Shown piece by piece: positions 1 through 8,906 of a DNA stretch of 64,000 nucleotides. Each line of letters starts with the position of its first letter. Position 1 is the stretch's first letter. Both the position numbers and the translations under genes were made by a program. Origin of the DNA: Verrucomicrobiota bacterium (GTDB taxonomy: Bacteria > Verrucomicrobiota > Verrucomicrobiia > Opitutales > Puniceicoccaceae). The notes under the pieces are model-generated. The model was not told where the DNA came from, ran no database searches, and saw only the letters and a list, made by a program, of their open reading frames with translations. The stretch is taken from NCBI GenBank assembly GCA_038744685.1, contig JBCDMB010000003.1, positions 124,001 through 188,000 on the forward strand, written 5' to 3'.

Positions 1-2
1 TC

Positions 3-620
3 CCACTGGATCTGACCACTCTCATCCTTCTTCCTCCCGAATCTTTGAGTGCTATTCGGCCTAAGCCCGAACCTGAACCAGAGCCGGAACCAGAACTAGA
101 GCCAGAGCCCGAACCCGAACCAGAGCCGGAACCTGAGCCTGCCCCCGAACCGGAACCCGAGCGCGTTTCTTACGAAGATTTTGTAAAAATGCATGGGCAG
201 CCAAAACCAATCGTTAGAGAAACCCCGCGGCCTCAAAACCCAGTGGAAATTCCTGACATTCGCCCAGACACAAGTGCTCTTGACGATCTACTCGCCGCCT
301 CGGATCGCGATTTGGCGGCGGGTTTGGGTGCCGCGCAGCAGAGGGCCATTTTGACCTATGTTGAAGCGCTTCGGGCAAGGCTAAACGCAGCTTGGAATCG
401 ACCGCCGAGTCTCTCGGGAAGGGATTTACAGGCCATCGTGAATTTTCGCGTCAATCGCGATGGAACCCTGAGTAATGTTCGAATCATCGACTCGTCTGGA
501 AACCGTCTCTTTGACTCTTCGATCGTCCAAGTGTTCGAGACGGTAAACAGAGTGGACCCGCCCCCACCGCAAGCCGCTCGAAACTACAACATCCCCTTCC
601 GCAATACGGTGGGGAGGTAA
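3..620 (+). CDS. TonB/TolA-like C-terminal domain protein (5' partial)
   Basis: The reading frame is open to the left edge of the window, so the N-terminus, which should carry a membrane anchor, is missing. What remains (205 residues) starts with a linker of about 30 residues made almost only of alternating Pro and Glu, typical of TonB and TolA proteins that span the periplasm. The last 90 residues fit a TonB/TolA C-terminal domain: a predicted helix ending in AAWNRP, then strands around [21 protein letters not shown] and a terminal PPPP-x-IPF stretch. The family transduces inner-membrane proton-motive force to the outer membrane. TolA is as likely as TonB, because SSGN followed by FD is common in TolA-type domains. 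The upstream gene (ExbD/TolR-like or other) cannot be seen. Confidence 0.75.
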   Translation, partial: PLDLTTLILLPPESLSAIRPKPEPEPEPEPELEPEPEPEPEPEPEPAPEPEPERVSYEDFVKMHGQPKPIVRETPRPQNPVEIPDIRPDTSALDDLLAASDRDLAAGLGAAQQRAILTYVEALRARLNAAWNRPPSLSGRDLQAIVNFRVNRDGTLSNVRIIDSSGNRLFDSSIVQVFETVNRVDPPPPQAARNYNIPFRNTVGR

Positions 621-719
621 ATCGAACAGTAGAAGCACCTGAAAAATCGGCCTCGATTGTTTGAAAACCCCAAAATAACGGTTCCATTCCCTCTCCTTTC
701 ACTTAACACCACCACAATT

Positions 720-1259
720 ATGAAAACAAAAATCGCATTAGTCCTCGGCTCGCTTTTCGTTGCAGCCTCAGTTTCCTACGCAGCTTCTTGTGCTGCATGC
801 GCGGGAGGCGCCAAGGCAGCCAAGACATCAACGCCTATCGGTATGGACGTCGTCGAAACCGCGGCCGGTGCTGGAGACTTCGGCACCCTCGTAGCAGCAA
901 TTGAAGCTGCTGGTCTAACTGGCGCGCTTCAGTCGGCTGACAACATCACCGTCTTTGCTCCGAACGACGCAGCATTCGCGGCTCTCCCCGACGGCGTAGT
1001 CGAGACACTGCTCCTCCCTGAGAACAAAGACACTCTTGTCGCAATTCTTACCTACCACGTCATTCCGGTCGAGGTGTTTGCAGCAAATGTGACCCCCGGT
1101 TCGGTAAATACGCTGGAAGGCTCGCCGATTGAAATTGCCATCACCGACGGAACCGTGACGGTCAACGATGCAACCGTGATCGCAACTGACGTGGAAGCCA
1201 GCAACGGCGTGATTCACGTAATTGATCAGGTTATCCTTCCGCCAAGCGTCGAGCTCTAG
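720..1259 (+). CDS. secreted fasciclin (FAS1) domain protein
   Basis: This 179-residue protein has an N-terminal signal peptide (MKTK, then a hydrophobic run ending near SYA). A short Cys-containing segment with SCAAC follows, then one FAS1 domain from about residue 42 to the end. FAS1 hallmarks are visible: the H1-like TVFAPNDAAFAALP motif, the YHV motif (ILTYHVIP) and the closing NGVIHVIDQVILP. FAS1 proteins are secreted or cell-surface adhesion modules. The start was set at the ATG before the lysine-rich signal peptide. An upstream in-frame start at 657 would add residues that do not look like a leader. No Shine-Dalgarno sequence precedes the ATG. A strong terminator follows at 1283. The two cysteines could form a disulfide or bind a ligand; this is inference. 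Confidence 0.88.
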   Translation: MKTKIALVLGSLFVAASVSYAASCAACAGGAKAAKTSTPIGMDVVETAAGAGDFGTLVAAIEAAGLTGALQSADNITVFAPNDAAFAALPDGVVETLLLPENKDTLVAILTYHVIPVEVFAANVTPGSVNTLEGSPIEIAITDGTVTVNDATVIATDVEASNGVIHVIDQVILPPSVEL

Positions 1260-1282
1260 GAAACCCTTTTCTGGTTTGGACC

Positions 1283-1313
1283 AAGCCCGGCAGCAATGCC
1301 GGGCTTTTTTCTT
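1283..1313 (+). terminator. Rho-independent terminator of the fasciclin gene
   Basis: A 9-bp GC-rich stem, AAGCCCGGC and GCCGGGCTT, with a 6-nt loop is followed directly by a T tract. It lies 24 nt after the fasciclin stop codon and isolates that gene from the tRNA downstream. Confidence 0.9.
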
Positions 1314-1327
1314 GTCATCGCCTCGAT

Positions 1328-1345
1328 TCCCACAAGTGTGTGGGA
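1328..1345. repeat. perfect 7-bp inverted repeat before tRNA-Cys
   Basis: TCCCACA and TGTGGGA are separated by AGTG, ending 7 nt before the tRNA. There is no T tract, so a terminator is unlikely. It could be a leader hairpin of the tRNA precursor or a protein-binding dyad. Confidence 0.4.
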
Positions 1346-1352
1346 CGGGAGT

Positions 1353-1427
1353 GGCGCGGTAGCCAAGTGGTAAGGCCGGGGACTGCAAATCCTCTATTCG
1401 ACGGTTCGATTCCGTCCCGCGCCTCCA
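1353..1427 (+). tRNA. tRNA-Cys (GCA)
   Basis: A 75-nt cloverleaf can be drawn. The acceptor arms GGCGCGG and CCGCGCC pair fully. The anticodon loop CTGCAAA has GCA as anticodon, the T arm contains GGTTCGATTCC, and the discriminator is U, a known CysRS identity element. The CCA end is encoded in the DNA. It is a single gene between the fasciclin terminator and the TPR gene. Confidence 0.96.
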
Positions 1428-1494
1428 ATTCTATTTTGACTAGACGGAACCAACCTTTCCTTTAATACTGATCGTTTCTGCTTACCGCAATATC

Positions 1495-2898
1495 ATGTCA
1501 GACCAACCACTCAAAGACCTAGACCCTCGCATCCGCAAACAAGTCGAAAAAGCTCGTAACAGTATCCGTTCAGGAAGCGCCGCTTTCGCGATCGAAATCT
1601 GCATGGGCCTAGTCGAAAAGTATCCTGGATGCGTAGAAGCACGGGAGGTTCTCCATGACGCGCAACGGGCTGCGAATGCTGGAAAGAAGAAGTCGTTTCT
1701 GTCTGGGATCACATCCAAGCCACTTTCGAAAATTAGCTCGGTCTCCCTCAAGAAAGATCCAGCGAAAGCAATGGTCCAAGCCGAAAAAATCCTTAAGGAC
1801 GACCCTGAAAGTGTGGATGCCCTAAAGCTCCTGGGTGAGGGAGCAGCAGCTTGCGAGCTCCCACACACTGCCGCCTTTGCTTTTGAGGCTGCCTACAATA
1901 TCAACCCTGACGACCTGAACGTGGGCAAAAAGCTCGCCACGTTCTATCTGGAAGCCGACCGTGTGGAGGACTGTATCCGCGTGTGCGAAAAAATCATTCG
2001 TGAGCACCCAGGGGATGGAGAGGCACAGGATATTGTGAAGAAGGCTTCCGTCGCACAGTCCATGAAAAAAGGGAACTGGGAAGAGGACGAGGACTTCCGT
2101 TCAAAGCTGGCGGACAAAAACGTTGCCGAAAGTCTCGAACAGGCAAGCCGGTCCCAGACTAGCGAAGAGAGCCTCGAAAAGCTCATTCAAGAGACTTACG
2201 AACGAATTCAAAGCGAACCGGAGAATCTCACCAACTACCGCCAATTGAGTGGTTACTACCAACGGTCGGGCGACTATGAGTCCGCGATCTCTTGGATTCA
2301 GGAAGCGCGCAAACTCGAAGGAGGTAAAGCTGATGTCACCCTCGAACGTCTCGAAACAAAGTTGTATCGGGAGTACGTAGATACCTTGATCGCAGCGAAG
2401 AAAGAGGAAATAGCGGCGAATCCAGAGAATGGAGAACTGCAGTCCGAACTTGAACGCATGGTCAGCGAGCGGAAAGACTACTTGATTGAACAGGCTGCCG
2501 ATATGGTGAAACGCTATCCGAATGACTATTCTGCGCGCCACCAGTATGGAGAGCTTCTTCTCGAAGACAATCAGACGGATGCAGCAATCCAGCAGCTACA
2601 AATTGCACAACGGAATCCGAAGGTGCGTATCTCCAGTCTTAACCTTCTCGGGAAAGCTTATAAGTCCAAAGAGTTCTTCGACATGGCCGCCGAACAGTTC
2701 GCGACGGCAAAAGGAGAAATCAACGGAATGACGGACGTGAAAAAGGACATCATTTACAATCTCGCTCAGTGCTATGAGAGGATGAATGAGGACCAAAAGG
2801 CGATCGATCACTACAAGGAAATCTATTCGTCGGATATCGGCTTCCGCGACGTCTCCAAGAAGATCGACGCGTTTTACGCCAGTAGGAATCAAAGCTAG
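1495..2898 (+). CDS. tetratricopeptide repeat protein
   Basis: This 467-residue soluble protein is built of helical repeats. TPR-like units are recognisable near residues 25-50, 90-180 (with PESVDALKLLGEGA and AFAFEAAYNINPDD), 230-270 (YRQLSGYYQRSGDYESAISWI) and 345-460 (ARHQYGELLLEDNQTDAAI, YNLAQCYERMNEDQKAIDHY). No signal peptide or membrane segment is seen, so it should be cytosolic. TPR proteins are scaffolds for protein-protein contacts; the partner is unknown. It is monocistronic, follows tRNA-Cys and converges on guaA. The ATG at 1495 has no Shine-Dalgarno sequence. Similar large TPR proteins occur in other Opitutae, but I cannot assign a process. Confidence 0.85.
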   Translation: MSDQPLKDLDPRIRKQVEKARNSIRSGSAAFAIEICMGLVEKYPGCVEAREVLHDAQRAANAGKKKSFLSGITSKPLSKISSVSLKKDPAKAMVQAEKILKDDPESVDALKLLGEGAAACELPHTAAFAFEAAYNINPDDLNVGKKLATFYLEADRVEDCIRVCEKIIREHPGDGEAQDIVKKASVAQSMKKGNWEEDEDFRSKLADKNVAESLEQASRSQTSEESLEKLIQETYERIQSEPENLTNYRQLSGYYQRSGDYESAISWIQEARKLEGGKADVTLERLETKLYREYVDTLIAAKKEEIAANPENGELQSELERMVSERKDYLIEQAADMVKRYPNDYSARHQYGELLLEDNQTDAAIQQLQIAQRNPKVRISSLNLLGKAYKSKEFFDMAAEQFATAKGEINGMTDVKKDIIYNLAQCYERMNEDQKAIDHYKEIYSSDIGFRDVSKKIDAFYASRNQS

Positions 2899-2940
2899 AC
2901 TTAGCTTTACCGGGTAGCCAAAAGCCCGTCCTTTAGGGTT

Positions 2941-4482
2941 TTACTCCCACTCGATGGTGCTTGGTGGCTTCGAACTCACATCGAGGACCACCCGGTTTAC
3001 GCCATCCACCTCGTTGATGATGCGATTCGAAATCTTCCGGATCAAATCATGAGGCATTCGTGCCCAATCGGCAGTCATTGCGTCAGCACTTTCGACAATA
3101 CGGAGCGCAACCACATGATCGTAAGTGCGTTCATCCCCCATCACTCCGACTGTCCGGACGGGAAGAAAAACGCAGAAACTCTGCCAGACCTTGTAATAAA
3201 AGTCTGACGCATACATCTCTTCCGTTAGGATAGCGTCGGCCCGCCGGAGGGTTTCCAAATATTCCTCTTTCACCTCTCCCAAAACACGGACTCCAAGACC
3301 GGGGCCAGGGAAAGGCTGGCGCCAGAGGACTTCCTTGGGCAAACCGAGTTCCTGCCCAAGAAGGCGGACCTCATCCTTAAAGAGGTTTCGAAGCGGCTCG
3401 AGAAGCTTGAGTCGCATTTTTTCCGGCAGGCCACCCACATTGTGGTGACTCTTGATCAATGCTGCAGGATTTCCATCAATGGACACACTTTCAATTACGT
3501 CCGGATACAAAGTGCCCTGAGCAAGGAAGGTCACTTCTCCAATCTTCTGGATAGCCATTTCAAAAACCTCCACGAAAGCGTTACCGATCTTTTTCCTCTT
3601 CTCTTCCGGATCCTCGACTCCCTTGAGACGCTCGAGAAAAAAGTCACCCTGCTCTTCGACCCTTAGGTCCATCGCAAAATTCTCCCTAAAGAGAAGCTCG
3701 ACCTGCTCTTTTTCGTTCAGGCGGAGTAAACCGTTGTCGACAAAGACGCAGGTAAGCTGCTTTCCAACTGCTTTATGGATCAAAGCAGCGGCTACCGAAG
3801 AATCCACTCCTCCGCTCAATCCGAGGACTACATGTTCATCACCCACTGCTTCCCGGATATCCTCCACTGAGCGCTCGATAAAGTTGGCCATAGACCAGTC
3901 ACCCGTGCAACCGCACACCTTGATCAAAAAGTTCCGGAGGATCTCCGATCCACATTCAGTATGAGAGACCTCCGGGTGAAACTGTAGACCGAAGATCGCT
4001 CTATCCGCATGCTCAATTCCCGCATATTCAGAGTTCTCCGTCTCAGCTACCGGTCGAAAACCATCTGGTAAACGGATGATCCGATCACCATGAGAGTTCC
4101 AGACCCTCACCTCTTTTGGCAATGATGCAAGGATGCGGCTCTCTCCCACAGTTCTCAGCGTTCCGTGCCCGTACTCGCGTCTATCAGAGCGGGACACCTC
4201 TCCCCCCATCATGTGGGCAATCAATTGAACTCCGTAACAAATCCCAAGGATCGGAACCTCTAGATCAAAGACTGCGGGATCCGGTTTTGGTGCTCCTTCT
4301 GCGAGAACACTCGCAGGACCACCTGAAAAAATAAGGCCTTGAATCTCCTCTTTTTGAAGGGTCTCCGCAGAAACGTTGTAAGGAAAGATCTTCGAATAGA
4401 CGTTGCACTCACGGATCCTACGCGCGATCACCTGCGTGTATTGGGATCCGAAATCGAGAACGGCTATCTTTTGCGATTTCAT
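2941..4482 (-). CDS. guaA: GMP synthase (glutamine-hydrolysing)
   Basis: The enzyme converts XMP, ATP and glutamine to GMP, the last step of guanylate synthesis. The 513-residue protein shows both halves. An N-terminal class-I glutamine amidotransferase carries the nucleophile in GICYG (Cys82) and the His-Glu pair in [10 protein letters not shown] (about 170). An ATP-pyrophosphatase domain has the PP-loop LSGGVDSSV (about 230), followed by the dimerisation domain ending in STIEWE. Length is normal. The ATG at 4482 gives the usual start ([16 protein letters not shown]); a GTG seven codons upstream is less likely. The gene converges with the TPR gene and lies 27 nt downstream of creC, so it may share that transcript. 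Confidence 0.98.
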   Translation of the reverse strand: MKSQKIAVLDFGSQYTQVIARRIRECNVYSKIFPYNVSAETLQKEEIQGLIFSGGPASVLAEGAPKPDPAVFDLEVPILGICYGVQLIAHMMGGEVSRSDRREYGHGTLRTVGESRILASLPKEVRVWNSHGDRIIRLPDGFRPVAETENSEYAGIEHADRAIFGLQFHPEVSHTECGSEILRNFLIKVCGCTGDWSMANFIERSVEDIREAVGDEHVVLGLSGGVDSSVAAALIHKAVGKQLTCVFVDNGLLRLNEKEQVELLFRENFAMDLRVEEQGDFFLERLKGVEDPEEKRKKIGNAFVEVFEMAIQKIGEVTFLAQGTLYPDVIESVSIDGNPAALIKSHHNVGGLPEKMRLKLLEPLRNLFKDEVRLLGQELGLPKEVLWRQPFPGPGLGVRVLGEVKEEYLETLRRADAILTEEMYASDFYYKVWQSFCVFLPVRTVGVMGDERTYDHVVALRIVESADAMTADWARMPHDLIRKISNRIINEVDGVNRVVLDVSSKPPSTIEWE

Positions 4483-4509
4483 GGGGAGATTGGAACCTCT
4501 CACAATCGG

Positions 4510-5958
4510 TCACGCAAGCGGAACTTCGATTCGCGGGAACATCCACCGAAAGATTGTGCCACCCTCTGAAGGACAATCAAAACTCACCTGAGAGGAATGT
4601 AGCTCGGCAATCTCCTTGACCAAAGACAAGCCCAGCCCTGAGCTCTTTTTCCCACTGTCCGGTCTTGGAAGGGAATAGAGCCGGTCGAACACACGGTCCT
4701 TCGCATAGTCAGGGATACCGGTGCCCTGATCCTCAATTTGGAGGATCGTGCAATCTCCTTCTTCCGCCAGAGAAAGACGCACCTCACCATCGGATGGAGA
4801 GAACTCAATCGCATTTTGCAGCAGGTTTCCAATACCTGCTTTCAGCAGTTCTTCATCTCCAACAACTCCTGATTGCAGCCTTCCATTCAGAGTGAGCTTA
4901 ATTCTCCGCGCATAAGCTAACGGCTGATACTCGGCCATTACCCTATCCGTTAGAGCACAAAGGTCGATCCACTCCTCTCGCTCCAAGGAAACCTTACCCT
5001 CCAAAGTGCTCAAAAGGAGCATGTGCTCGACAATCTTATGAATCCTCTCCGATTCTGCGTCCACGTGTTCGAGAAAACGCAATCGGTCAACCGCTGGAGG
5101 GTCACCTCTAAGGATCTCAACTGCAGAGCGCAGACCGGTTAACGGGCTTTTGATTTCATGAGTGAGGTTTGCCACGTAAGTCTCCGCATATTTCTTTCCC
5201 TCTAGCTCCACCCTCATTTGGTCGATGGCTTCGTGCAACTTGCGAATCTCCGTTGCTCCGGTTATTCGAGGCCCATCGACTCTTTCTCCTCTTCGCACCT
5301 TCATCGCATAAGCGGTCAACCTTTCAATCGGCTTGGAGATCCACCAGGACAGGCCAAACGCGAGCAAGGTTGCTGCCACAAAAAGGAGGATCACTCCGAC
5401 AAGAGCGTGACGGCGACTCTGCTCAATGTAGAGGAAGGGATACTCAATTGGCTTCACTACGGTCACGACACCGACAATCTCGCCGTTGTTTCTGAGTGGT
5501 GCAGCAACGTGAAGTCGCGATGATGCCGGGTCGTCAGGGTCACTCCGGGTTGACCTCACTCCGTACTCTCCACGGAGAGTGAGAAAGACATCATTCCACT
5601 GAGAGTAGTCCGCTCCAATCTCTTCAGGAATGTGGGAATGAAAGACCAGAAACCCGTTCTGGTTCGCGATGTAAAACTCCAAGTCGGAGGATTGTTTTAC
5701 CGAGTCGTAGATCTTCGCGTTGAAACGGTCATTGCGCAAAAACCGCGCAGGACCCTCCATGTCAGGAAAATCGCCCTCAAGCTGTTGGATCTCTTCCCTG
5801 AGAATCGCCGCGAGAAGTCTGGAAGAATCGACAAGACTCTCCTCAACGACTTTCAAGTAGGAAGGCCGTATCTCAACAGTCGTCCATCGGTAGAAAAACC
5901 ATCCGGCCAACGCGAAGAGGATCGCAGAGGAGCATACCAGCGTGGAACGGATTTTCAT
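4510..5958 (-). CDS. creC: CreC-like sensor histidine kinase
   Basis: This 482-residue membrane kinase has TM1 at about 7-25, a periplasmic sensor region 26-186, TM2 at about 187-207, HAMP, and a HisKA domain with His267 in LTHEIKSPL. The HATPase domain has N-box LLQNAIEF and G boxes QGTGIPD and SSGLGLSLV. The periplasmic part carries the block DYSQWNDVFLTLRGEYGVRS, which closely resembles E. coli CreC as I remember it, and the C-terminal FDRLYSLPRP also matches. CreC phosphorylates CreB in response to carbon or fermentation state in enterobacteria; the signal here is unknown. The start codon overlaps the creB stop by 4 nt (ATGA), so the two are translationally coupled. Confidence 0.92.
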   Translation of the reverse strand: MKIRSTLVCSSAILFALAGWFFYRWTTVEIRPSYLKVVEESLVDSSRLLAAILREEIQQLEGDFPDMEGPARFLRNDRFNAKIYDSVKQSSDLEFYIANQNGFLVFHSHIPEEIGADYSQWNDVFLTLRGEYGVRSTRSDPDDPASSRLHVAAPLRNNGEIVGVVTVVKPIEYPFLYIEQSRRHALVGVILLFVAATLLAFGLSWWISKPIERLTAYAMKVRRGERVDGPRITGATEIRKLHEAIDQMRVELEGKKYAETYVANLTHEIKSPLTGLRSAVEILRGDPPAVDRLRFLEHVDAESERIHKIVEHMLLLSTLEGKVSLEREEWIDLCALTDRVMAEYQPLAYARRIKLTLNGRLQSGVVGDEELLKAGIGNLLQNAIEFSPSDGEVRLSLAEEGDCTILQIEDQGTGIPDYAKDRVFDRLYSLPRPDSGKKSSGLGLSLVKEIAELHSSQVSFDCPSEGGTIFRWMFPRIEVPLA

Positions 5959-6674
5959 CGTAAATTGGAAACGAGATCTTTCCCGATCGAGTAGCCTAGA
6001 CCACGGTGGGTTCGAATCACCTCAGTGGATGGGTCAACAGCTCTAAACTTTGCTCGTAAGTTCTTAACGTGGGAATCCACGGTCCGATCCAAACTGGCAC
6101 CGGGATCATCCCAGGCTAGCTCCATTAGTTGGTCCCGCGAAAAAACTCTTCCAGAGCCTTCAACCAGCACCGCGAGAAGACGAAGCTCACTGGCTGAAAC
6201 CTCTACATCGGCTCCGTGCAGCACAACAGTCGCACTTTCTACGTCCACCGAAAGGCCGGAAAAACCGCTTTGCGTCCGAGGTGTTACCGGTCTCTGAATT
6301 CTTTGATGTTCTATCCTCATCCGTAAGAGATTCCTCACCCGCACTACCAATTCCCTAGTGCTGAAGGGCTTTGTTAAGTAGTCCCCGCCGCCCACCTCCA
6401 AACCGACAACTCGATCCACTTCCGAAGAACGAGCAGTCAGAAAAATAATCGGAACCTCAAAAGCAGCACGAATCTCCCGGCAAAAATCAAAACCGTTTCC
6501 ATCGGGAAGCCCGATGTCGAGCACCACAAGATCGCAGTTTTCGGCAGAAATCAGCCCACGCGCCTCACCCAAAGTGTGAGCAGACAAGGTCTCGATTCCT
6601 TCGCTCCCAAGTGCGTAGACAACAGACTCCAATATCGAAGGTTCGTCCTCTACCACTAAAACCCTGCTCATCAC
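5955..6674 (-). CDS. creB: CreB-like OmpR-family response regulator
   Basis: This 239-residue regulator has a receiver domain (Glu9-Asp10-Glu11 acidic pocket, phospho-acceptor Asp53 in VLDIGLPDG, Thr80, Lys102 in LTKPFS). A winged-helix DNA-binding domain covers about residues 140-235, with VDSHVKNLRAKF as recognition helix. It is the first gene of the creB-creC pair and probably of a unit that continues into guaA. The two Met codons (6674 and 6671) are adjacent and cannot be told apart. The closest family by motif layout is CreB; a generic PhoB-like label is the alternative. Target genes cannot be seen from this window. Confidence 0.9.
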   Translation of the reverse strand: MMSRVLVVEDEPSILESVVYALGSEGIETLSAHTLGEARGLISAENCDLVVLDIGLPDGNGFDFCREIRAAFEVPIIFLTARSSEVDRVVGLEVGGGDYLTKPFSTRELVVRVRNLLRMRIEHQRIQRPVTPRTQSGFSGLSVDVESATVVLHGADVEVSASELRLLAVLVEGSGRVFSRDQLMELAWDDPGASLDRTVDSHVKNLRAKFRAVDPSTEVIRTHRGLGYSIGKDLVSNLR

Positions 6675-6695
6675 TCGAAATTACTCTAGTAAGTG

Positions 6696-7253
6696 TTACC
6701 CGCTGAGTTGTGAGGAGGCACCGGAGCGATAAATCCTTAGAACGGCCTCGCGCACCTCCGAAAAAGATCTTCCGTCGGTCGAAACGGCTCGATCCACCTG
6801 ATGGTAGATCGGACTTCTTTCCGCCAACAGTTTCCTAATCTCGGACTCCGGATCCGCCACTTGCAGAAGAGGACGGTTTTTGTTTCTTGAGGTGCGCGCA
6901 AGGATCGTTTCGGGAGAGGCAAAGAGAGCAACGAGTACTCCCCGACTCTCAACCAGTTCGCGCATACCTTCCGGAACAATCAAACCTCCTCCGCAGGCCA
7001 CAACGCACCTTTCGGAGGGATGACCCGTTTCTATAAACTCTCTCTCTCTTTCCCGGAACCACGACTCACCCTTCTCAGCAAAAATCTGCGGTATTTTCAT
7101 CGCAGCCGCTTTCTCAATCGCGCGATCAGAATCGATGAATCGGTATCGAAGAGCTTTCGCCACCTCGCGACCAATCGAGCTCTTACCCGTTCCCATAAAC
7201 CCGGTCAGATACAGGTTTGGTGTAGAGCTGGCAAAACATGGCGAGTCGGGCAT
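6696..7253 (-). CDS. aroK: shikimate kinase
   Basis: The enzyme phosphorylates shikimate at the 3-hydroxyl in the aromatic amino-acid pathway. The 185-residue protein has the P-loop GFMGTGKSS (18-26), the shikimate-binding DSD motif in FIDSDRAIE, the FR in ESWFRERE and the GGG motif in VVACGGGLIV. NKNRPLL lies in the lid. The ATG at 7253 gives normal length; an upstream TTG at 7262 is also in frame. The gene ends 21 nt before creB on the same strand. Another pathway gene, aroC, is 20 kb away, so the pathway is dispersed. Confidence 0.96.
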   Translation of the reverse strand: MPDSPCFASSTPNLYLTGFMGTGKSSIGREVAKALRYRFIDSDRAIEKAAAMKIPQIFAEKGESWFREREREFIETGHPSERCVVACGGGLIVPEGMRELVESRGVLVALFASPETILARTSRNKNRPLLQVADPESEIRKLLAERSPIYHQVDRAVSTDGRSFSEVREAVLRIYRSGASSQLSG

Positions 7254-7286
7254 CGTGACCAAAGATCCAATCCAACCAGTCGCGAG

Positions 7287-7694
7287 TCAAGGGCGGTTGG
7301 GTAGCTTCAATGGGACGCGGTTTGCCTTCTCGCGAATCCAATCGATCGACTTACCCACAGCTGGCACACCAATCAACCTCAACTGCCAATACCTCTTTGC
7401 TGGAAAATCCAAAAGACTAAATCCAACCAGGAGTGTAAGAAGACCCTGCCCCGGCAAGATCAACATGAGAAGTCCCGTCCCTATCAAACCAATACCCAAA
7501 AGATTCTTTAGAACGCGTCGAAGCAAAGCTGCCCGACTCAACTTTCTCCATGAAACCGGATCACGCACGAAATAATCAACAGGCAAACGGACGATCACCA
7601 AAGGTATTAAGAAGATGGAAACCAAGAAGAACAACCCACTCCCGATCCCCAGAACTGTCAGCCAAATGCTGTTATCCTCCAGCCACTCAATCAC
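7287..7694 (-). CDS. small membrane protein, PGPGW family-like
   Basis: This 135-residue protein has two or three hydrophobic segments (about 10-35, 60-85 and possibly 85-100). The central LLMLILPGQGLLTLLVGFSLLDFPAKR resembles the PGPGW family of predicted bacterial membrane proteins, with PGQG in place of PGPG. The function of the family is not known. The start is a GTG at 7694, since no ATG lies before the first membrane segment. It is on the same strand as aroK, 33 nt upstream of it. Confidence 0.75.
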   Translation of the reverse strand: MIEWLEDNSIWLTVLGIGSGLFFLVSIFLIPLVIVRLPVDYFVRDPVSWRKLSRAALLRRVLKNLLGIGLIGTGLLMLILPGQGLLTLLVGFSLLDFPAKRYWQLRLIGVPAVGKSIDWIREKANRVPLKLPNRP

Positions 7695-7731
7695 TACTCT
7701 AATCGTGCAAGCCTATCGCAAGAACAACCAA

Positions 7732-8586
7732 CTACCGGCTGAAAGCTAGACGAAAAGCAGACTTAAGACGGTAGAAAATCATCCGTGGGGAATAGGGCTG
7801 AGGAGAAAGTGGACCCGTCCATGGCGTTCCCAGCCGCAAGTAACAACGGGTAAAGGTAGACTGAGTCATACCCCACTTTCGAAGAAACTGTCTCCGCCCG
7901 TCATTTCTCTCCACTCTACCTGTAGACGCGGATTGGAAGTGATAGGCCCTGCTACCTCCGACCCCTTGAAAATGACGAACCCCTGCCTCCCAAAGCTTTC
8001 GTGAGAAATCAGGATCGGAGGAAATTCCCGGACTAAACTCTTCCGAGTAGCCACCGACTCTGTTCCACAAAGCCCGCGACACCAGATTCGGAGGCCAATT
8101 CGCGCCAGACCAGTCGGCTTTTGGCTGCTCGAGGAATTCTCTAAGCAACTCCGATCTTCGAAAACTTTCTGGAGTCCTACCATAATCGCGCGGTGCGATG
8201 ACGCAGGCGTTCCGGGAAACTGTGGGTTCGATCATTGTCCCGGAAAGAAACCACTCGGAGTGATCGAGATCATCCACAACCGCCGACAACGCCTCATCCC
8301 AACCGGGCAGAACGTACATGTCGTCGTTAACATAACAAATGAAATCGGTGCCCGCCAAAGTAGACGCTTTGTTGAGGGCAACGCAGACTCCCTCGTTTTT
8401 TGGGGTCATGGTGTAGGGCAAATTCTCCTGCTCAACCCACTCCAGGCTTCCGTCCGCTCCCTCGTTGAGATGAATGATCACCTCGTGTTCGGTCGCCGAG
8501 TGCTCACGGATCGCCTCGACACAAAGTTTCAAGAAAGGTAAATTGTTCCATGATGGAATCAGTATGGAAAACCGATCTGCGGCCAT
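7732..8586 (-). CDS. family 2 glycosyltransferase
   Basis: This 284-residue GT-A fold enzyme begins with the typical FSILIPSWNNLPFLKLCVEAI and has the metal-binding acidic motif in ICYVNDDMYVLPGWDEAL. A second conserved block is at LVSRALWNRVGGYSEEFSPGISSDPDFSRKL, where FSPG-x-x-SDPDF corresponds to the acceptor/catalytic ED region. The family transfers sugars from nucleotide-sugars to glycans or lipids; donor and acceptor cannot be read from the sequence. No membrane segment is seen. The ATG at 8586 directly precedes the fold; an upstream TTG at 8622 is less likely. It may belong to a small transcript with the PGPGW-like gene 38 nt downstream. Confidence 0.9.
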   Translation of the reverse strand: MAADRFSILIPSWNNLPFLKLCVEAIREHSATEHEVIIHLNEGADGSLEWVEQENLPYTMTPKNEGVCVALNKASTLAGTDFICYVNDDMYVLPGWDEALSAVVDDLDHSEWFLSGTMIEPTVSRNACVIAPRDYGRTPESFRRSELLREFLEQPKADWSGANWPPNLVSRALWNRVGGYSEEFSPGISSDPDFSRKLWEAGVRHFQGVGGSRAYHFQSASTGRVERNDGRRQFLRKWGMTQSTFTRCYLRLGTPWTGPLSPQPYSPRMIFYRLKSAFRLAFSR

Positions 8587-8906
8587 TGCAGTTACGTTCC
8601 TCCACTCAGGGTAACCCGGCAAGGTAATTTCCGGCCCGCCTCCCGCGATTCATCAATTCCGGTCCCTGTGCCCAAACAAGACGGGCGGAACTACAGCTCT
8701 TTAGTGGAATGATGCGGTAAAACCCGCATTCGTCGATTGACTTGACGATCCGACAAATTGAGGGCTATGCGAAAGCGTCAATTTATGAGAACGAAGAGCG
8801 TTCCCGTTGCGACTTGTCTTCCGTCTTCAGCCAAAAGACTACAGAAAGAATCTCCTTGGCCAGGATCGGCACCCTCTCCCAAGGAGCCTTGCTTTGGGAC
8901 CAATCC
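8587..8906. other. 320-nt gap, no gene seen
   Basis: Between two minus-strand genes. Open frames here have no family signal. A small dyad, ATGCGG and CCGCAT with a 6-nt spacer (8712-8729), is the only structure I see; it lies upstream of the glycosyltransferase and could be an operator or weak hairpin. Confidence 0.4.
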
